Notes: generated by a model not told the origin, from the letters alone. Numbered from the stretch's first letter, positions 44,071 to 53,377 are shown. The stretch is 64,000 bases of DNA from an uncultured Candidatus Melainabacteria bacterium (GCA_934754775.1 CAKVIM010000004.1:108194-172193), one strand, 5' to 3'. Numbers and translations: made by a program.

Positions 44071-44712
44071 TTGTTTTTCCTCCTTTGTGATATTTTTAAT
44101 ATAACTAACAAAAGGTTGTAAATCATCTTTTATTAGATTATAATAGAAAGCCGAACCTTCAAAGCATGGCTCAGTTGCCATACCAAGAACTTGAAGTCCA
44201 AAAAGACTGCCTTTAGTAAAATTAAAGAAAGGCTTTCCATCGTCATAAATTTCCCAATTACCCTCAAAAGTATATGGATTAATTTCCATAGATTGAGAAG
44301 AACCGGGGATTAACTTTGCTTCTGAATAAAGAGCAGTATAAAGAAGAACATCTGCACAGGCGTACTTCCGAGTAACCCCATCACAATCTTCATGCTCTTC
44401 CCAAGCAAAGTTTGGTTCTGCCATTACAACGCCATAAATTCTTCCCTCATTATTTTTCTTACCGTGGTCTTTAAAATCAATTTCATCAGAATCAAAAATT
44501 CCTTTAATTGGGGTATAAGGGAGAGAATTAATAAGTTGTTGAGCAAAATCCTCTGATATATAAGTGCGATTTCTATTTAGTCCCCTATAAAAAATTCGTA
44601 CTCTACATTTGGAGAGCGCCTCATTATAAGGCTCTAGCTCTCCATAAAGAGTAACATCTAAATTACGAGGAACAGTTTTATCGTAGTTTTGATTAAATTT
44701 TAAGCTTTCCAC
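43168..44712 (-). CDS. prohead protease fused to scaffold protein, 514 aa
   Basis: GTG start at 44712. Residues 1-200 are protease-like: HGKKNNEGRIYGVV near residue 83 supplies a His and SQSMEINPYT near 155 a Ser, as in capsid maturation proteases. Residues 215-514 are scaffold: an acidic domain, then a long Ala/Glu/Lys coiled coil (about 330-440) and a C-terminal helix. An internal ATG at 44070 has its own perfect ribosome site, so scaffold is probably also made alone. No TAG. Confidence 0.85.
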   Translation of the reverse strand: MESLKFNQNYDKTVPRNLDVTLYGELEPYNEALSKCRVRIFYRGLNRNRTYISEDFAQQLINSLPYTPIKGIFDSDEIDFKDHGKKNNEGRIYGVVMAEPNFAWEEHEDCDGVTRKYACADVLLYTALYSEAKLIPGSSQSMEINPYTFEGNWEIYDDGKPFFNFTKGSLFGLQVLGMATEPCFEGSAFYYNLIKDDLQPFVSYIKNITKEEKQMVDLKFRLSDNEKAHKIFQALNDGVESYEDIKYWLCDVYDDYAVAQANTSEGGYIRAYYTKNEDSITITGTEPCFMLDVTEVEKVALEAMKTVSGGYEKAAADYSALNAKVAEMTTEAETLKSSLAAAEEAKATVESDLATKSTEFEAQKAELDEKIASYEAKAAEDKTALEEAAANYAQLESEKVELENAKNDLINEKEQLAAFKAGVEKDQKEQLLSKYSEHLDDASMEALKENMDKYSVADFKKEVCTAAVEHDPTIFSKSGEPDRFYSKGGNTADKFEGRTAVERLLNKHINGGNK

Positions 44713-44714
44713 TA

Positions 44715-46220
44715 TTACTGTTCACCTTCCTCTGTCTTTTTATTTGTGTCAGACGGTGCCGCGGCATCGTTTGATTGAGGATCAGTATTAGACTGTCCTT
44801 TATTTTTCTGGTCTTCGGCATCTTTCGCTGCATTAACTTCACTAATCGTTTTATCTGATTGAGTATATGAAGTTTGAAGCGGCTTAAGTATAACATCAAG
44901 ATTCAGTAAATCATTTTCAAGTAATTTTAAGTTTGAAAGACTTGTTTGGTCAAGTCCTGTTGCAACTACAGGAGTAATAAAACTATAACCAAATGAAACA
45001 AGGTCTCGTGCTTTATCAACATAAGTATCGCTATTATAATAACTTACAGGCAGAATAATAAAGTTAAAGTCAACTTTCTTGTTCTCAAATTTTGTATTTG
45101 TAAGAATAGTAAAGAAATGAGCAAATTTCTAAGCTAAAACCATTGTCATTGCCAAATCATTTTTCTCAGAAACTTCCAGTCCTGTATCCGTTGTTGAAAA
45201 GAAAAATTCTTTTGACAGGCCGGCAGACTCATAGATAAGATTTTGAACTTCTTCAATCTGAGTTTTTTCATCATCTGTACTACTCAAATCAAGCAATGAA
45301 ACTGTATTATAAGTTGTAACAACATCAACATCAGTATTGTTCTAAAGCATATCAAGTACACCTTCGTGCATCTCTTCTGCTTCATCTGGTTCAAAAACAA
45401 GTCTTGTACCATCAACGCCAACTTTTTGAACAAGAATACGTTTAAGAGCTTGTTCATTCCTCTGCTTGTCCATTGCTTTATAATCTTCCAAATCATCAAT
45501 AAGAGGAATAAGGTCTAAAAAGAAAGGTCTCTCTTCTGAATAACAGAAATAAATACCCATATCTGCTGGCAAGAATATCCACTGTGGGCCGTCGGCATAT
45601 TTAAATGTATTATAAGCTTTTCTAATTAGACGTGGATAGGTTTTAAGAATCTCAGTTCTTAGACCACTATCTCTAATAGTATCAAAAAACTTTAAATTAA
45701 ATTCAACAATATCAATTTCATTAATGTCTTTAAAGCGGCTACGACAATATTCAAAAGGCAAATCCTAAAGAACAATTTTACTACCTTCTGAGTTAAGCAA
45801 ACCATAATAACCGCCCTTGATAAAAACTTCTAAAGCAAATTTTGTACATTTACTTTGAACTTGGAAATTAGTAAGAAACTTAGTAGCATCGTAATAAGCT
45901 TTAGAAACTTGTTTATTGCTCATTAAGTCTTTTTTATTCTTTAAAGAAGGAACTAACATCCAGCTATAAGTTAAAAAAGTCGCATAGTGAAGAACAATAC
46001 GTTTATACGTGCCATTAGTTTCAAAATAATGTTTAGAAAGTTCAGCTTGACGTACTGGGTCGCCGCCTTCTACAATAGAATCAATCTCTCTTCTATCATA
46101 GGCTCTACTCCTAGTTTTAGCATTTTTCCTTTCAGTTTTAACATAAGCATCTTGTGATGCCGCTGTCATACCTTTAAAGGCACTTTTAAAATTTGTCAGT
46201 CTTGCTGTTTCTTCTGTCAC
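44715..46220 (-). CDS. portal protein, 501 aa
   Basis: One frame from ATG 46220 to TAA 44715 with TAG codons at 45765, 45342 and about 45129 read as Gln. EIDSIVEGGDPVRQAELSKHY and GTYKRIVLHYATFLTYSW in the first 100 residues, then YYGLL and PFEYCRSRF, and GLSKEFFFSTTDTGLEVS followed by a long helix ending with an acidic, Asp/Gln-rich tail: the order and motifs of gene-6-type portals of Gram-positive phages. It overlaps the terminase stop by four bases. Confidence 0.85.
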
Positions 46221-49200
46221 TTACGTCTTCCACCTCCTGAGCGGGTAAATGTTAGCCGTCTTCCAATTCCTCTATTGCGGCGATGGGCAATTTCTTCGTT
46301 TTCCATCTCACACATTCTCCACACACCCATCTCAAGAGCGGAGAACTTATCCTTTGTCATTCTCTTATTAATCATTTCAACGGCAATTTTATTTTCAACT
46401 CCCGTTGGCTTAGGTTTTAAATTCATTATTTCATTAATAAGTTGAGAAGTTAATTCATGTGGCATCAAGCGCGCCACTTTTTGCTCTGGCTTCATTTTAC
46501 TACCAACTTTAGTAGCCATTAATTTTTCTTTTGCTTTACGTTCTGAAATTAAGAATGACAAGCAGCCAGAATAAATTTTTGAATAAAGTGCAGAGTGCAT
46601 TTGACTATTAATTTCGCTTGTTGCTTTTATACCAAAAAGAACCTTTTTTGCGTCGCGCGGCTGAATATCTAAATATTCATCACGATTAGAAAAACCATAG
46701 GCCGGCAAGATTTCTCCTGTGCGAGGGTCTAGGGTTGGTTTAATCATTAAGTCGGCGAAACCAATTCCTACATTATCTTCGATACAAGTCGTTAATTTGT
46801 ATCCGCTTTCGCTGCTCTAGTTTTCACTAGATGTTGAGACTATATCATCTACTCAGAGAGTAGCCCTCTTTTTCGAGTTCACTTAAACCCTACATAATAG
46901 TCGTTGAACTTTTAGTGCCGCGGCACTACTTAGCTGCTGATTGCCATATTCTTTAGAACTTAGGTTTCCAGCAATTTAAAGGGTTTGCTCTTAAGCGTCG
47001 CCGCTTAAGGGGACTAGTATTTAATCCATTTATATCTATGATGGTTTCTTTTGGGTTGAAAGCTTTTATTAGTCTTTTAAGTTCAAGTACCTGATGGTCA
47101 AAAACTTTTTCGTTCTCAGTTTTACCAAGAACATAGACATTAACAAGATTTGCTGTGTAACGGTCTCCACCAGGGAAGACTTTGAGAATTGTAGCTACTG
47201 TTTGACAGCCTCTTCTTGCGACATCACATTTATATTCGATATAGGTCGTTACTCTATATCCGCTTTCGCTGCTTTAACTTTCATTAAAGATTAGACTATA
47301 TTTTCTTCTTTTCAGAAGTTTACTCTTTCGGCTCACTTGAGCCTACGTTACAAGAACTAGTCGTTGAACTACATAATAGTGCGAATTGTCCATTGTGCAA
47401 GTACTTAGGTTTACACCATATACCATATAGATAGTTTAGAACTTTCGTTGCGCCGCGGCACTATCTATCTTTAGGAGTTTCTCGCTTTTAAGTAAATTTT
47501 CACTAACTTATTTCTAAGTTAGGCGGCAGATTTCCTTTACCGATATCAAGTAAAAACTTTCAATGCCTTCTCTAACAATTTCGTGTGTTTCTGGGTTAAC
47601 TAATCTTCTCCTAGATGCAAGCTTATCATAATCAAACCAAGCTTCTGATGAACTTCCAACAAAACGGCTCATATACTCTTTCGCAAAACCTTGTTCGCTA
47701 AAAGTATTTGACATTCTCATTTCATTCAAGAAATCGGCAGACAAAAGTCCTGTCATAACAGATACTCTATAATCCATTCCCCAACAGAAAACTTTCTGAG
47801 GATAAAGAATGGCAAGCTCCATCATCTCAATCGTCTTATCATAAGCAAATGTATTTTTATCGGATGCAGATGAAATCCACAACTGAACTTGTTGTGGTTC
47901 ATAAGGGTTTTTGTCTTGGTTGGCCATTGGGCGGTCAACATTCAAAAGAGGAAGAAGTATTTCATTTACATCATCAGGGTCGTGGTCTCTAAATTCATCT
48001 AGGATACCGGCTGTCGCACGGTTACCACGAGATGAGTTTAACGGCGAGATGATGTCTAGGAGAGAACCATTGCGGAAAGTCAATTTCATTTATGTTGCGG
48101 AAGTTCGTTACGCTTCCTCTTAATATTTCTATTAAGACCAGACTATATCTTCTTCCCGAAGGAAGGACTCTATTTCGAGGCACTTGCCCCTACTCTCTTT
48201 CGAGATAGTCGTTGTATCCAATACTTTTTTAAGAATTTCTGGCAAGAAATCTTGTACTTTATAACTAATAGATAAATAATTGTAACCTTGTTTCAAAGCT
48301 TCTTCTTTCTTTATTCTATCTTTTTCTTTTCTATAGATAAAGTTGTCTTCATTATGATGAAAAAATGGGTTATAATAATAATGCTATACTCCTTGAAATT
48401 CAATTAAAATATTCTATTCTGGCAAATAAAAATCAAAATAATGAATACCAATATTCCAATTTTTAAAATATTTTTGAGTTTCATAGGGAATATTATTTTC
48501 AGAAAGCCAATTGCTTATTATCTCTTCTGCTTTGCTTACTCTTTTTCCACATTTTGGACAATAACCACTTTTCATTAATGTAGCGGGTTTTACTTCACGA
48601 ATAAAGCCACAATCATTACATCGTACTTTAATGTTTTTATTGGTATTTACATAAGGTGTTAAAAGAGTAAACTTATTTGGATATTTACTATTTAGTTCCA
48701 TAAGAAAAATATTATTATCCTTATTTTTCTTTTGCCCTGAGCAATACTGACAAGTAGTTTTATGATTTTTTAAAACATTACTTACCCACAATTCATTCTA
48801 ATAAGAACATCTTTTGCATTTAAAACGAACTTTATCTCCATAATTACCATTAACACTCTATTTTGACATAAAAAAATTAAAATCATATCCAATATCTTTT
48901 AAAATATTCTTAACTTTTTCTCTGTTCTTTAGAGTATCTTCTCTAATTGTATTACATTTAGAGCAAATGCTTTTTCTTCTGCTTCTAAAAAGTTCACCAG
49001 TATTAATAGTAATTTTTCTGCCGCAGTCTAAGCATTTTATGACACTAATTTCTATGCTATTTTTTCCTGCATAGATAATCGTATAATGTTCATTTGGAAA
49101 TTTTTGTTTTAATTTTTCTTCAAATTTATCTAAAGTCATATTTACCTCCATATTAGATGCTGATTATCAATTCAAAGAACTTAGGATTTAACCATATTCC

Positions 49201-49846
49201 ATCCGCTTTATTGTTTCTACTTTCGTAACCTAATATTTAAAGAGGTACTTAAATTTAGGTCAAAACGGCTTTATGAGTTTCCAGCTTTTAAGAGTCGTTC
49301 TTTTTATCACCCTGTTACCAGAGCGTATGCCATTTTTCTAACATAATCATTTCCGAAATTACCTTCTCCCAAAATTTCTTCTTTTAAAAGTGGAAAGATT
49401 TCCCACAATTGATGTATCTTTTGGTTTGCCACCTTGGCACCTTGTGCTTTACCAGGACATCCCTAAAAGACGTGACTTCCGGGTCTAAAAATACAAATCA
49501 AATAAAGAGCCAAAATACAGATAAAACTTTTACCAATAGCTCTGGGCGCAATAGTCAAAAGTCTTCCATGTCTTAAGCAGGCTCTTATAAAAATAATCTA
49601 AAAGAATTTTAGCTTAAATTTTGAGGTTGTAGGAGTAATCATCTTCAAATACAAGTCAGGATAAACTGACCAAGTATTCATAATCTACTCATACAGCCCT
49701 CGATGTTTTTCGATTCTTTGCTTTGTGATAACTGCGCCTTTTTCAAGTTCAATCCCATCTCGATAGAATTTTTTAGACATATCTTTCATCACAAAGTGGA
49801 CAGTATTCAAAATGGTTTGTGGCATCAGTATCTCAATGTTTTCCAT
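46217..49846 (-). CDS. terL: large terminase subunit, 4 exons, 603 aa after splicing
   Basis: The exons are 49846-49340, 48086-47539, 47226-47024 and 46770-46217 (507, 548, 203, 554 bases; sum 604 codons). Packaging ATPase: Walker A TIAPRAIGKS at residues 98-107, Walker B GILDE at 196-200. Nuclease: the catalytic Asp is in SVDVARRG at about 353, and a second acidic site in IIDINGLGIGF. Every intron interrupts a conserved motif: before KLTFRNGS, one base before the catalytic Asp codon, and inside NGLG. Several TAGs (for example 49683 and 49464 region, the latter in HVFQGCPG) are read as Gln. The ATG overlaps the upstream TAA (TAATG). Confidence 0.93.
46771..47023 (-). ncRNA. group I intron, terminase intron 3, no ORF
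   Basis: 253 bases. P AAATTGCTGGAAACC, Q GCAATCAGCAGC, R GTTCAACGACTATTA, S GATATAGTCTCAAC. Exon end GGAT pairs with the guide GTCC, and exon start TAG pairs with CTA upstream of it. Splicing yields NGL-GIGFADLM in frame. Confidence 0.88.
47227..47538 (-). ncRNA. group I intron, terminase intron 2, no ORF
   Basis: 312 bases. R GTTCAACGACTAG and S AATATAGTCTAATC are clear; P and Q are less canonical. Exon end CGGT pairs with GCCG; the 3' exon starts TGATGTCGC after a G. Splicing gives ISV-DVARRG, restoring the nuclease Asp. Confidence 0.85.
48087..49339 (-). ncRNA. group I intron with Vsr/EDxHD-like endonuclease, terminase intron 1
   Basis: Exon end TATGTT pairs with the guide GGCATA. P AAAGCTGGAAAC, Q ATAATCAGCA, R ACAACGACTATC, S AAGATATAGTCTGG. 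The endonuclease gene lies between Q and R and runs into the R and S elements. Splicing joins NDYV to KLTFRNGS, the usual terminase sequence. Confidence 0.87.
48132..49139 (-). CDS. Vsr/EDxHD-like homing endonuclease with zinc ribbons, intron-encoded
   Basis: Starts at the ATG 49139 after GGAGGTAA (an in-frame ATG four codons upstream overlaps the ribosome site). The first 200 residues have three CxxC..CxxC zinc-ribbon-type repeats (CLDCG..CSKC, CKRC..CQYC, CNDCG..CPKCG). The nuclease part is SKAEEIISNWL, then YFDFYLPE-TAG-NILIEFQGV-TAG-HYYY and a downstream EKDRIKKEEALKQGYNYLSISY, matching the IEx(D/Q)GxQH and DxxK pattern of Vsr-like homing enzymes (I-Bth0305I group). The second TAG sits on the conserved Gln. 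The last 25 codons lie over the ribozyme core. Four TAGs are read as Gln. Confidence 0.87.
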
Positions 49847-50781
49847 TAGATATCCACCTCAAAATCCTCTTCTGTAATAGGTGAAGACCCCTATTCTTTC
49901 ATATACTGTCTAAATTCATCTTCATTAAAAGTGCCGCCAGTCATGGCCGCACTAGTTTTAAGATTGTTAATTCTCAGCTCGATTTCATCAGCGACTCCAC
50001 TCTCATTAACGTACAAGTACTGTAACCAATACTTAATATCCTTAATACAGAAGTCAACCTCATCTCTTACCGCGCCGTCATAATATTTGTTAACAAAACC
50101 GGTCTTTTCCAAGTAAGCCATAAGCTCTCCAACTGAATTAAATTCATTGGCATCTTTGACTGCTTTTGGAGTAATATTAGCCAACTTCGACAAATCATCG
50201 TAGGCGCGCAGGTCTTTAGAAAAATCTGCTCTTTCTCTAATCTTCTACTCAATAATAAGTGAAATCTTACAGAGTTTAAGTGCTTGGTCTTCATTCAAAG
50301 CACCAACAATATTTTGCGACTCAAGTAGTCCCTAATGTAAGTTTTCAAGGTACTCCAATTCCCCATCGTCGTAATTAGGCCCCCACTTATTTCGCAGTTT
50401 TCTGAATTGCTCTTCTCTCAACTCTGGAATAGCATCTTCAACTCGATGTTCTTCCTAAAGCTTCAAGTAAACATCATTATACATTCCCCAATCTAAAGTC
50501 TCATATTTTTCATTTCTAAAAATACTCATATAACGACCAAATGCATCTTTTGCGCCGCCGTCATAAATTTTTTGCCACTAGGCCGGCACAAATGGAACAT
50601 CGGCCCACTAACAGAGTTTATCAACTTGATTCCATCGTTTGTCCTCCGGCGCCGCGGCAATAATCTTATCAATACAAGCTCTACAAATTGGAAGACTGCC
50701 TGTGTGAAGAGGAGAATTGCAACCAATAAAGTTGGCTGTGGTTTTCTCTTCCCCACATTTCGTACACTTTTTAAGTGCCAT
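49846..50781 (-). CDS. probable small terminase subunit with N-terminal zinc ribbon, 311 aa
   Basis: ATG 50781 after AAGGAGATGAGG. Residues 1-45 have CTKCG and CRAC motifs forming a zinc ribbon. The rest is helical with WGMYNDVYLKLQEEHR and a long C-terminal coiled coil. TAG codons (near 50610, 50580, 50454, 50334, 50247, 49891) are read as Gln. Its TAA overlaps the terminase ATG, which supports the assignment; the sequence itself is not a recognised TerS family, so this is a positional call. Confidence 0.65.
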
Positions 50782-50876
50782 AATCCTCATCTCCTTGCGC
50801 CGCCGTCTGAAAACTTTAGAGGAAGTTTGCCTCAAATTTATGGCCGCCGGCACATCGTAATTTATAGTTAAGGTTT

Positions 50877-50936
50877 AAAGAGAGTTGGGTTCTCTTTTAG
50901 CCCTTATCTTTTCAATCAGAGAGTTGGGTTCTCTTT
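50877..50936. repeat. direct repeat of hairpin AAAGAGA-TTGGG-TCTCTTT type
   Basis: AGAGTTGGGTTCTCTTTT occurs twice in 60 bases (50881 and 50921 region). Each copy can fold (AGAGA stem with GTTGGGT loop). It lies between two genes; attenuator or terminator pair. Confidence 0.6.
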
Positions 50937-51179
50937 TTCTTTCTCTTCCTAAATTTCTTTGTTGTCTTTCTAAACATCTCTTGCTAATTTCAAAAGTTCT
51001 CTCTAAAACTTCCTAGACTTTTTCAAATAACTTCCTACAATCTCAGTCACATAGTCCTCAAAGGGGTCAATTTCTTCAACTTCCAAAATATTTCCAATAG
51101 CAAGCAAGTCCAAAAGCTCCAGCTTTGAAATCTCTTTCAAAAATTCAGCTGCTTTTCTTTCTTCTCCTTTCTTAGTCAT
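50916..51179 (-). CDS. small late protein, 87 aa, unknown
   Basis: ATG 51179 to TGA 50916 with three TAGs (about 51013, 50977, 50959) read as Gln; only 55 residues would be seen under the standard code. MTKKGEERKAAEFLKEISKLE, helical throughout and charged, with a Lys/Glu-rich C-terminus. Placed between the putative regulator and the small terminase. Function unknown. Confidence 0.65.
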
Positions 51180-51186
51180 CTATCTT

Positions 51187-52371
51187 TCAACCTCTCAGTT
51201 CCTTATCACATTTCTTACAACGACCCGTTAAGCCATCGAGGGCTTTGGCCTTTCTCACAAAATTTCTTGGGTCTCTCAAATACCATTTTCCGCATCTTGA
51301 ACACTATTTCCAAGCTCTCTCATAATCTTTACACAGCCACTCATCATAATTAAGTTCAACTGCATCTTTAATTTTGCGAACTGCCTTATTCCAAATAGTA
51401 CTAATATAGTTTTCTCTGTGACTAATTCCAAGTTGGGATTGAAGTTCCTCACAAATCTGTTTATTAGGCATTTGGTTTTTCTTAAGTTCCACAATCAAAT
51501 GCTATTGCGGCGAAAGGTTTGCCTTTTCAATGTAAAAATCGAGAGTCCATAACAAATTCCACAGAATTGAATCTGGGTGATATTGTGCCGCCGCCTCAAT
51601 TTCCCCATAGAACTAAATCATCCAATACAGGTGTTCCTCTTTTCTAAAGTCTAAGTAAGGTTTATTTCCTTCAAGAATTTGAGATTCATTTGGTGCCGCG
51701 GCGCTACTTTCAAAATTGTCCTCGTGGGGATTTTGAAAATAAAAGTCATTTTTGCTATGAAAGAGGCCTCGCGGCAAAATAGGTAAGTTAAGCTGGTCTT
51801 GAACTGGACTTGGATGAAATTGAGCTTTGTTCTTTTTGGCAAAAATTGTTGGACGAACAGAGTCTATTAGATAATACTATTGTGTCCTAAGTTCAATCAA
51901 TAAATGATTTAGATAGTAAAGTTGAGTAGAAGTAAGTTCAGGACAATTTGGTTGCCGCGGCTCCTTGCCTTCATTCTACTTCTGAATATTTCCGAGTCTT
52001 TCAATCTCGGTCCAAAGTTCCCTCATATTTGGAATATCTTTATCTTTCTCCTTATCAATTGATGGCTTAACATTTTTCCAGTGTGTTGGGGAACTAGAAA
52101 ATGAACTTTCATCAAATGTTGGAGATTCCATTAAGGCATCTAAACTTGTAATTTTATCTTTGTCTTTCCTATATGAGTTAAATTTGGTTTTGATTTGAAT
52201 TTCTTTTCTGTCGACAGATGACGTTCCATCTTCATCTTTTCCATAAAGTACATAATTTGTAATAGTTTCAAGTTCAGATTTTGTTAAAGTTTCCAGAGGG
52301 ATTGATTTTATTGCTTCTAAACGGTCTTTAGAAGAATAGATGGAGAAATCAAGTTTAAATTTCTACATCAT
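51187..52371 (-). CDS. putative late transcription regulator: HTH (sigma region 4-like) plus zinc finger
   Basis: A 394-residue protein, the first gene of the late operon, from ATG 52371 after AAAGGAGGTG to TGA 51187. Near the end, LIVELKKNQMPNKQICEEL, then GISHRENYISTIWNKAVRKI resemble the helix-turn-helix of sigma-like proteins; the last 60 residues hold a zinc finger (CSRCGKWY ... CKKCD). Residues 1-250 have no known domain, with a region rich in Gln and acidic residues. Six TAGs (third codon included) are read as Gln, so the protein can only be completed once TAG suppression is active. Role inferred from position and domains. Confidence 0.7.
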
Positions 52372-52389
52372 CTCACCTCCTTTAATTAT

Positions 52390-52418
52390 AGTATAACATG
52401 AATGATTGAGGAAGTCAA
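52390..52418 (-). promoter_or_regulatory. promoter of the late operon
   Basis: On the minus strand TTGACT, a 17-base spacer and TATACT, then AAAGGAGGTGAG before the ATG. The only strong sigma70-type promoter found upstream of 52 kb of late genes. Confidence 0.8.
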
Positions 52419-52429
52419 AGGTTTGAGAA

Positions 52430-52484
52430 TTTTACTTATAAGATTTTCCGTTCGAGATTAAAAAATTTTTACTTATAAGATTTT
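52430..52484. repeat. direct repeat TTTTACTTATAAGATTTT
   Basis: Two copies of TTTTACTTATAAGATTTT (52430-52447 and 52467-52484), 37 bases apart. They lie just upstream of the late promoter, a fit for binding sites of a regulator. Confidence 0.75.
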
Positions 52485-52536
52485 TGCCAGGGGCGTTAGT
52501 CTTAACTAACCGTATTTAATTTCTAAAATTTACCAC

Positions 52537-52627
52537 CCCGCCCATATTTTAGGTAAAAAAAAGCTAGCAAGATTTACCAATTTTAAGAGTTAGGAGCGGC
52601 TAACTATCAAGACCTATACGGGGCGGG
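52537..52627. ncRNA. folded element in the divergent control region (ncRNA or origin)
   Basis: CCCGCCC (52537) pairs with GGGCGGG (52621), enclosing two hairpins: GGTAAA...TTTACC and AGTTAG-GAGCGG-CTAACT. A three-way junction of this order, and this GC content inside AT-rich DNA, is not expected by chance. It is not a tRNA (no T-loop sequence). May be a structured RNA or a replication origin. Confidence 0.55.
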
Positions 52628-52699
52628 CTATTGTGCATTATGTATATATAAAGAGTATTTTAAAGCTTTATATTTGTGCATTATTTTTTAAAAAACCTA

Positions 52700-52728
52700 T
52701 TGACAACTAGCCTATAAGGTGATATAAT
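52700..52728 (+). promoter_or_regulatory. early promoter, first early unit
   Basis: TTGACA, 17-base spacer, TATAAT; upstream of the 52797 gene. Confidence 0.85.
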
Positions 52729-52796
52729 AATAGCATAAGGTAAAGGAACGATAAACTCCATACCTTAATAAAATTTTAATAAAGGGCGTGTTTATT

Positions 52797-53360
52797 ATGA
52801 CCGTACAAGAATTTACAACGTTAAAAAGCAAATACCTTGCAAGCGGTGTATCGGCTATTATAGTAGGTACTAATCTCACCGCACTTGAGCCTTTACATAA
52901 GGATAAGAGCCGTAAAGCCTACAAGCCTACAATGCAAGAACTCGAGAAACTTGTAAATGATAGCATGGTATCATTTTACAAGTTTGAGATAGCTGAATTG
53001 ACGCTGGACTTTTTTGAGATATTCTTTTCAAAAAATTCTAAGGGTGAATACGACTTCCGTATTAATAAGACTGGTAGTAAAATAAAGCGTAAAAATAACC
53101 ACTTTTTTTATAGTGATGATTTTAATAGCAAGTATAAAGTCGCTGAAATAAGCTATCACAATATCAAAGCTAATAAAGATGTAAACTTTGGCTATAAGAG
53201 TGAAATAGCTTTGTTTGGCAAGGCTGAGAAAACACACAATTTGATTGACGGCTATTTCAACGGTGAAGCCGTACAACTCAAAGTATCTATCGGTCACGCT
53301 AATTTCGATAAAAAGAAGCAGACCGCAAATGTTATTTACTCGTCAGCTAATAATTTCTAA
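52797..53360 (+). CDS. early protein of unknown function, 187 aa
   Basis: The ATG at 52797 is preceded by AAAGGGCGTG; an in-frame GTG nine bases earlier overlaps the ribosome site. The protein begins MTVQEFTTLKSKYLASGVSA and ends in KKQTANVIYSSANNF. Beta- and helix-mixed, basic. Base usage is slightly more GC- and G-rich (GGT, CGT codons) than in the following small genes, suggesting different history. It is the first gene right of the control region. TAA stop, no TAG. No family recognised. Confidence 0.8.
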   Translation: MTVQEFTTLKSKYLASGVSAIIVGTNLTALEPLHKDKSRKAYKPTMQELEKLVNDSMVSFYKFEIAELTLDFFEIFFSKNSKGEYDFRINKTGSKIKRKNNHFFYSDDFNSKYKVAEISYHNIKANKDVNFGYKSEIALFGKAEKTHNLIDGYFNGEAVQLKVSIGHANFDKKKQTANVIYSSANNF

Positions 53361-53377
53361 AAAAAATAAGCTATGAA

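Noticed and set aside
50572..50871. Plus-strand ORF opposite the small terminase gene start
   Set aside because: No ribosome site and opposite the zinc ribbon of a coupled late gene.
52430..52484. Phage attachment site core
   Set aside because: No integrase nearby and the repeat fits regulator sites by position.
52537..52627. Possible suppressor tRNA with 7-bp GC acceptor-like stem
   Set aside because: No T-loop (TTCRA) or anticodon arm in the right place, and the size is wrong. No tRNA with CTA anticodon was seen by eye elsewhere in the window.
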